DNA from: Pelobates cultripes
Taxonomy: Eukaryota; Chordata; Amphibia; Anura; Pelobatidae
Direction of reading: 5' to 3'
DNA length: 64,000 nucleotides
Assembly (NCBI GenBank): GCA_933207985.1
Contig: OW240917.1
Span: 241,077,371-241,141,370, forward strand
This document shows positions 59,841-64,000 of this stretch, in pieces. Every line of letters begins with the position of its first letter. The first letter of the stretch is position 1. A program made the translations under genes and the position numbers. The notes beneath the pieces were generated by a model. The model did no database searches. It was not told where the DNA came from and saw only the letters and a program-made list of their open reading frames with translations.

Positions 59841-61430
59841 GCACTCTGCTAATCTGTGTAACAATATAATGTTTCAGTAACAAAAAGGAAGATGGAACAT
59901 TTGGGTACACTTAAACTCACATTCAAAACAGAATACATTTCCTAGCATCCCATGACATGTATTTGTATCATGGTTCTAAATCAGAGCACCTGCAATCAGA
60001 ATTGGAGGTAATAATTTCCAATGATGAGCAATTAAATTTGAACACTAAAGGAAATAAGTTCACAACAGCTGTAGTGCAAGAAAATACATTACAGTACAAG
60101 ATTGGGACAACGTATACCATTTTTACACATACATGTAGCACATACTTTGCCAAGCTAATTATTCTGTAACTCTCATACTCGATCTGATATCTGAACTCTA
60201 TAGATGAAAGTCGGACGTTCACCATCACATTATGAAAGTTATGCACGTCATTTAAAAAAAAAAAAAAAAAAAAGTTTGCAAAGAAAAATTCAAGACTTAT
60301 TACTTAGTCCATTAAAGATTTACACCTGAACGGCTACAGCATAACACTAGTCCTCTGTATATCCCTGATTTAGAGATTAGACGGAATAGTGTCATATACA
60401 GTTTAACAAGCAATTGGTGGGGTGGTGGAAGGATATAAAGATATGTAGATTGTAGGTGAATTATGCAAAACGTCAAGGACTTGGAAGACCTGTTAAACCA
60501 TTCAGAAATGGAGATAAAGTACTGACAGGTAAATGGGTTGAATAAGTGAAAAAGTAAAAAATAATAAAAAAGTATAACAAATTAAGAAATAACTATAGTA
60601 ATGCAGTTAGAAAAATTTTAGTAGACATAAGGAACTAAAATCTGCCTATGTTAAAGATTACAAGTACATTTTTTTAAACAAGTCTATTCACGGGCACAAA
60701 AAAAAAAAAAAAGTTACTTTGAAGTGACTTCACTCATTTCATTATACCGGTAAAAGAAATCCAAATAAAAATTTTAAAGTGTGGCATGCGTGTACAATAA
60801 AGCACGCCAATAGTAAAATAAATAAATATATCATACTTCAAAAGATCCCACACTTTAGAAATTAGTATAATCATTTCATGTGAAGGAATCTGCCCAAACA
60901 AGTGATATCCCTTCAACCACTTTTACATTACAAAGGATTCCTCTGATGGCATTCAACCCATCCCAGAAAATGGAAAAAAGTGCTTTTAAACTAAATATCA
61001 GTAAAACCACTGATCCGGTTTAATGACACTGACGGGTCTATACGTTTATACTTATACTCCCTATAGGATTTGAATATTTTTGGGGTAATTATTTCATATA
61101 TATTTTAATTTTCTCCCTCCCCCCACCCCCAACCATTATTCCTTCTAGAAAGGAAGATGGAGGGGTGTTCTAAGGATTTCTGACAAGGGTCATTTACTAA
61201 AAAGTGTGAACTGTCAATAAAAAAATAAATAAAAAAAAATATACATTCTTTAAATTTCAGGCCAAAATATAAAATTTAAAGAGCCAAAATTTAACAATGT
61301 TTCTCACTATTCTTAACCATTTTGTTTTTTTTTTGCTCTCTCCAGATTTACTATTTTGCCCTAAACAAACAGGTCCAATTGGCCATGCCATCGAGATATC
61401 TCGCAGTTTAGTGAATAGCCCTGACCCCTG
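59841..61430. other. intronic sequence near the TLK2 promoter, nothing recognised
   Basis: AT-rich with several A-runs. No exon or classified repeat seen. Confidence 0.45.
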
Positions 61431-62450
61431 TATTATTTACTGGCGGCTCTGAGTGCAGAGAGGATGCTGTGAGTGTGAGTGTGTGGAGGATGAGGCCTGC
61501 TCCCCATGGCTGAGGCCTGCTGTGTCCCTCCATCTCCCGGGTTATATTACCTCTCTCTCTCTCTCGGTATCCTGGTCCCCCAGACTAGGACCCGGGAGGG
61601 GAGGTATTTATTAATCCGCCTCTTCCCCTGACGGGGCTCTTCCTCCCGGCTTCACCTTCCTCCTCGCTCTCCTGGCGGCCGCCGCCGTCCTCCTCCTCCC
61701 CAGTCAGAATCCTCAGTTACTAGGCCGCAAATCCCCGGACTTTCCTAGGAGCGCAGCCCCGCGCCCCACCCTCCAGCCGCGGGGTCGCCCGTCATTTGGG
61801 GGGGTGGGGAAGGTAAAGTCTCCCCCCCCCAGGTAGCCCCCCTTCTGACCCCCGCAGGCGGGATTCTTATAACGGGGAATAAAGCGAGATTTTACCTCAG
61901 AAAACACCGAATTATGGGACGGGGGGTAAAGGGTTAAACTCGATGGGGGGGGGAGGGGGGGTGTGAAAATTTTCGGCCGATTTCACGAACCCGGATCCCG
62001 CTCCGGAACCACCCGCCCGACTTAATCCGGATCGGATCGGCTCGGTTCGGATTATCGGGGGGTAATGGGTTTAATTAGTGTAAACACGATAGTGAAACCG
62101 CTGGATTTCTCGCGAGACCTGGAGAGTGGCGCGCGCGCCCCCGACAGAGCAAGGATGAGGAGAGAGAGAGAGCGAGGAAAAAAAAAAAACGCGCCAACGA
62201 CGGAGCGTCGGGAACGCGCAAGTGTGTCTGTGTGTGTGTGTTAGGAGGGGAGCGCGCGCGCGCGCGCTTTACTTTTCCCGCCAACCCAGAGGTGTGGAGG
62301 GAGGAGGAGGAGATTCGCGCGCTGCGATTGGGCGAGCAGGTGCACGTGACCAAGCGCTGCCTTTTTAGCGGTTCCCACCCTTGAAGAAGAGGAGGAAAAA
62401 AAACGATTCTTAATTGGCTGGAAGTGAACAAGTGGGCGTGGTCAGTCGAA
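61430..62450 (-). promoter_or_regulatory. tlk2: CpG-rich TLK2 promoter region
   Basis: An abrupt shift from AT-rich intron to GC-rich, CpG-dense sequence, with CCTCCTC-rich stretches at 61620-61700, a (CG)8 run at 62253-62268 and CGCGCG clusters at 62130-62140. It lies upstream of the TLK2 coding exons and has the composition of a housekeeping promoter. The exact start site cannot be read from sequence. Confidence 0.7.
61656..62000 (-). other. tlk2: putative TLK2 first (untranslated) exon
   Basis: On the minus strand a plausible donor, GAGGAAG followed by GTGAAG, falls at 61656/61655 in the CpG-rich block. The upper boundary given is only an estimate. The GGCGGC-rich leader is typical of kinase-gene 5'UTRs. 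Confidence 0.35.
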
Positions 62451-62745
62451 TGAAAGACTCCCGCCCACCCGTGGTGTCTGGCTTAAGAATGGAAAAGCAA
62501 GAAACGAGCGGCGATTGGTTGGAAGGAGGACACGTGGGAGGTGGACGCTGAATGCACGTTTCGTGAAAGGAGGGTTCAGTTGGGCGGGGCTAATGCCAAT
62601 GAAAAGGCTGATGATTGGCTGGGAAGGATGTGGGTGTGGTTTAGAACTGAGACGGCCACCCACAGCTTCCAATTACAACGAGGAAGCCAATCACACAAAG
62701 AGGTGAGGCGCAGTGCATGATGGGAAGCTTCCCTGAATACACGTG
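62327..62745 (-). promoter_or_regulatory. cluster of CCAAT boxes and CACGTG E-boxes
   Basis: Seven CCAAT/ATTGG motifs (62327, 62413, 62514, 62596, 62614, 62670 and 62688) and three CACGTG E-boxes (62343, 62531 and 62740) fall within about 420 bp. A TGCATGATGGGAAG motif at 62714-62727 resembles a ZNF143-type site. They sit just upstream of the CpG core. Binding by NF-Y, USF or ZNF143 is inference. Confidence 0.55.
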
Positions 62746-62929
62746 TAGCCAATTTGACCTAGTTAGCAATTCTAGCTCTGACAGCAGTAAAACTTAATGG
62801 CTTATTATTGGAGGGGGAAACATGGGTTTTATATAGAGATATATTAATGGGTCAGTTTCTTATAACATATAAATGGCCTTGAAATAAAATAATCTGCAGT
62901 TTTATTTATTAAAGGGACACTCCATTGCA

Positions 62930-63300
62930 CACATTAAAAAAAAAACAAAAAACATAATTTAGTAGATATACCCCAATTAAAATATGCATTAATATTTAAT
63001 TATACTTTTTTTTTTTTGTCAAATATTTTTTATTGATGGGTTTTCAATTTAAAAAAAATAAATAAATTTCATTGCTCAGATTTCTTGTCTGCTGCCTTTG
63101 GAAGCCCTCCTCTTCTGACTCCACCCAGACTTTCTGTGGCTGTCCAATCACAGACTTCCCAATGCAGCTCAATGAGAAGTCTCTGCAAGGGAGGTGCTCT
63201 GGGTAATTGCTGCGTCATGAATTTAGTTCCACTGAGCTAAACGAACCAGAAAGTAACAGGACCGGATGTCTGACTGACAGTCAGAGGGTATAACCAGGTT
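62930..63300. mobile_element. TTAA-type repeat, partial
   Basis: TTAAAGGGACACTCCATTGC at about 62921-62940 is a T2-like terminus. Downstream are CTGACTCCACCCAGACTTTC and ACTTCCCAATGCAGCTCAAT phrases. The right terminus was not found. Confidence 0.4.
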
Positions 63301-63364
63301 AATTTATAAAAGTGTATAACTTTTTACCTCTTCACGCCAAAAACAAAGATTGACAACAAATAGT

Positions 63365-64000
63365 TTTTTCAATCAAAGTTTACCTATTTGTATCTGCATG
63401 TGTGTGTACTTGTATCTGCATAGAAACAAGTGCTCTGTGTAATATATAAGGCACTTAACAGTAAATATAGAAGATATAGAACAGCTCAACACTCGTGTAA
63501 AATATCCCAATTTACACAGATAGATATACCAGGAAAGAGTGGACCAGGTGGAACACACCACCATAAAAAACACACACTTAGTGGAGCGCTAATAGAATGT
63601 ACTTACCTTATATAGGGGAGTCAGATGACAATGTTCTCCCACTGTATCTGCATGTCTCTACTTGTGTATCTGCGTGTGTGTATCTCCAAGTGTATGTATT
63701 ATTAGTTTTTATTATTTTTGGCTTTTATATAGTGCCAACATATTTTGCAGAGCGTGCATCAGTGTGTCTGTATATGTTTGTGTGTGGCAGTGTATATGTG
63801 TATACATCTCAGCATTCAAACTCCAGCACTAAACACAAATACGACCCTGCATTCAAAGGCAAACACTACACACAAGTAAACCACTGATTACAAATGGCAA
63901 CAGTACATCAAAACACACACATATACACCTCTACATTCACACACAGAAACTCCATACAAAAACACGCTTACATTCAAACGTGCAATTACTGCTCATTGCA
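63365..64000. other. upstream flank, low-complexity and repeat-rich
   Basis: TGTATCTGCATGTGTG-type repeats (63385-63425, 63640-63700), an L2-tail-like TTTTATATAGTGCCAACATA at about 63721-63742, and ACACA-rich sequence to the end. No gene seen. Confidence 0.5.

Overview
This is nuclear DNA from a vertebrate, most likely an amphibian and probably a frog. The evidence is a multi-exon gene with GT-AG introns, a CpG-rich promoter, and a crowded, diverse set of transposons: L1/Tx1-, L2- and CR1-type LINEs, Tc1/mariner, hAT, and many short TTAA-flanked elements whose ends resemble the T2/Kolobok MITEs known from Xenopus. No species can be named from the sequence alone.

One host gene fills most of the window: the Tousled-like kinase gene TLK2, on the minus strand. 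Its CpG-rich promoter and putative first exon lie at about 61.4-62.7 kb. A probable second untranslated exon is at 58730-58785. The start codon is at 48607-48609 and the stop codon at 10642-10644. Twenty coding exons could be placed base by base. All introns are GT-AG, all phases agree, and together they encode 696 residues (697 with one alternative acceptor). The protein has an acidic/basic N-terminal region with a nuclear-localisation-like cluster, coiled-coil segments, and a complete kinase domain with G-loop, catalytic lysine, HYD and DFG motifs.

Everything else is intronic or flanking repeat. 1-7.4 kb: downstream flank with an L1 insertion that has target-site duplications, two dead Tc1 elements and a fold-back repeat. 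7.4-10.6 kb: little recognisable, including the TLK2 3' end. 12-18.4 kb: tandem TTAA MITEs, a long inverted repeat carrying a purine-rich minisatellite, and a 478-nt uninterrupted purine tract. 21-27 kb: MITEs, a minisatellite, and L1 pieces in opposite orientations. 30-38 kb: MITEs, a tRNA-derived SINE with an L2-like tail, and a hAT element with nested insertions. 39.6-44.5 kb: a 4.9-kb TTAA-flanked element that contains a CR1 LINE, a minisatellite and a MITE. 45.7-46.8 kb: a second nested hAT element. 52.3-53.9 kb: an intact Tc1-type transposon with an uninterrupted 338-residue transposase (DD37E). 55.8-56.7 kb: an L2 LINE.

The most striking non-genic feature is a family of about 430-480-bp TTAA elements built as a string of back-to-back perfect or near-perfect hairpins. 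Copies lie in both orientations on either side of TLK2 exons.
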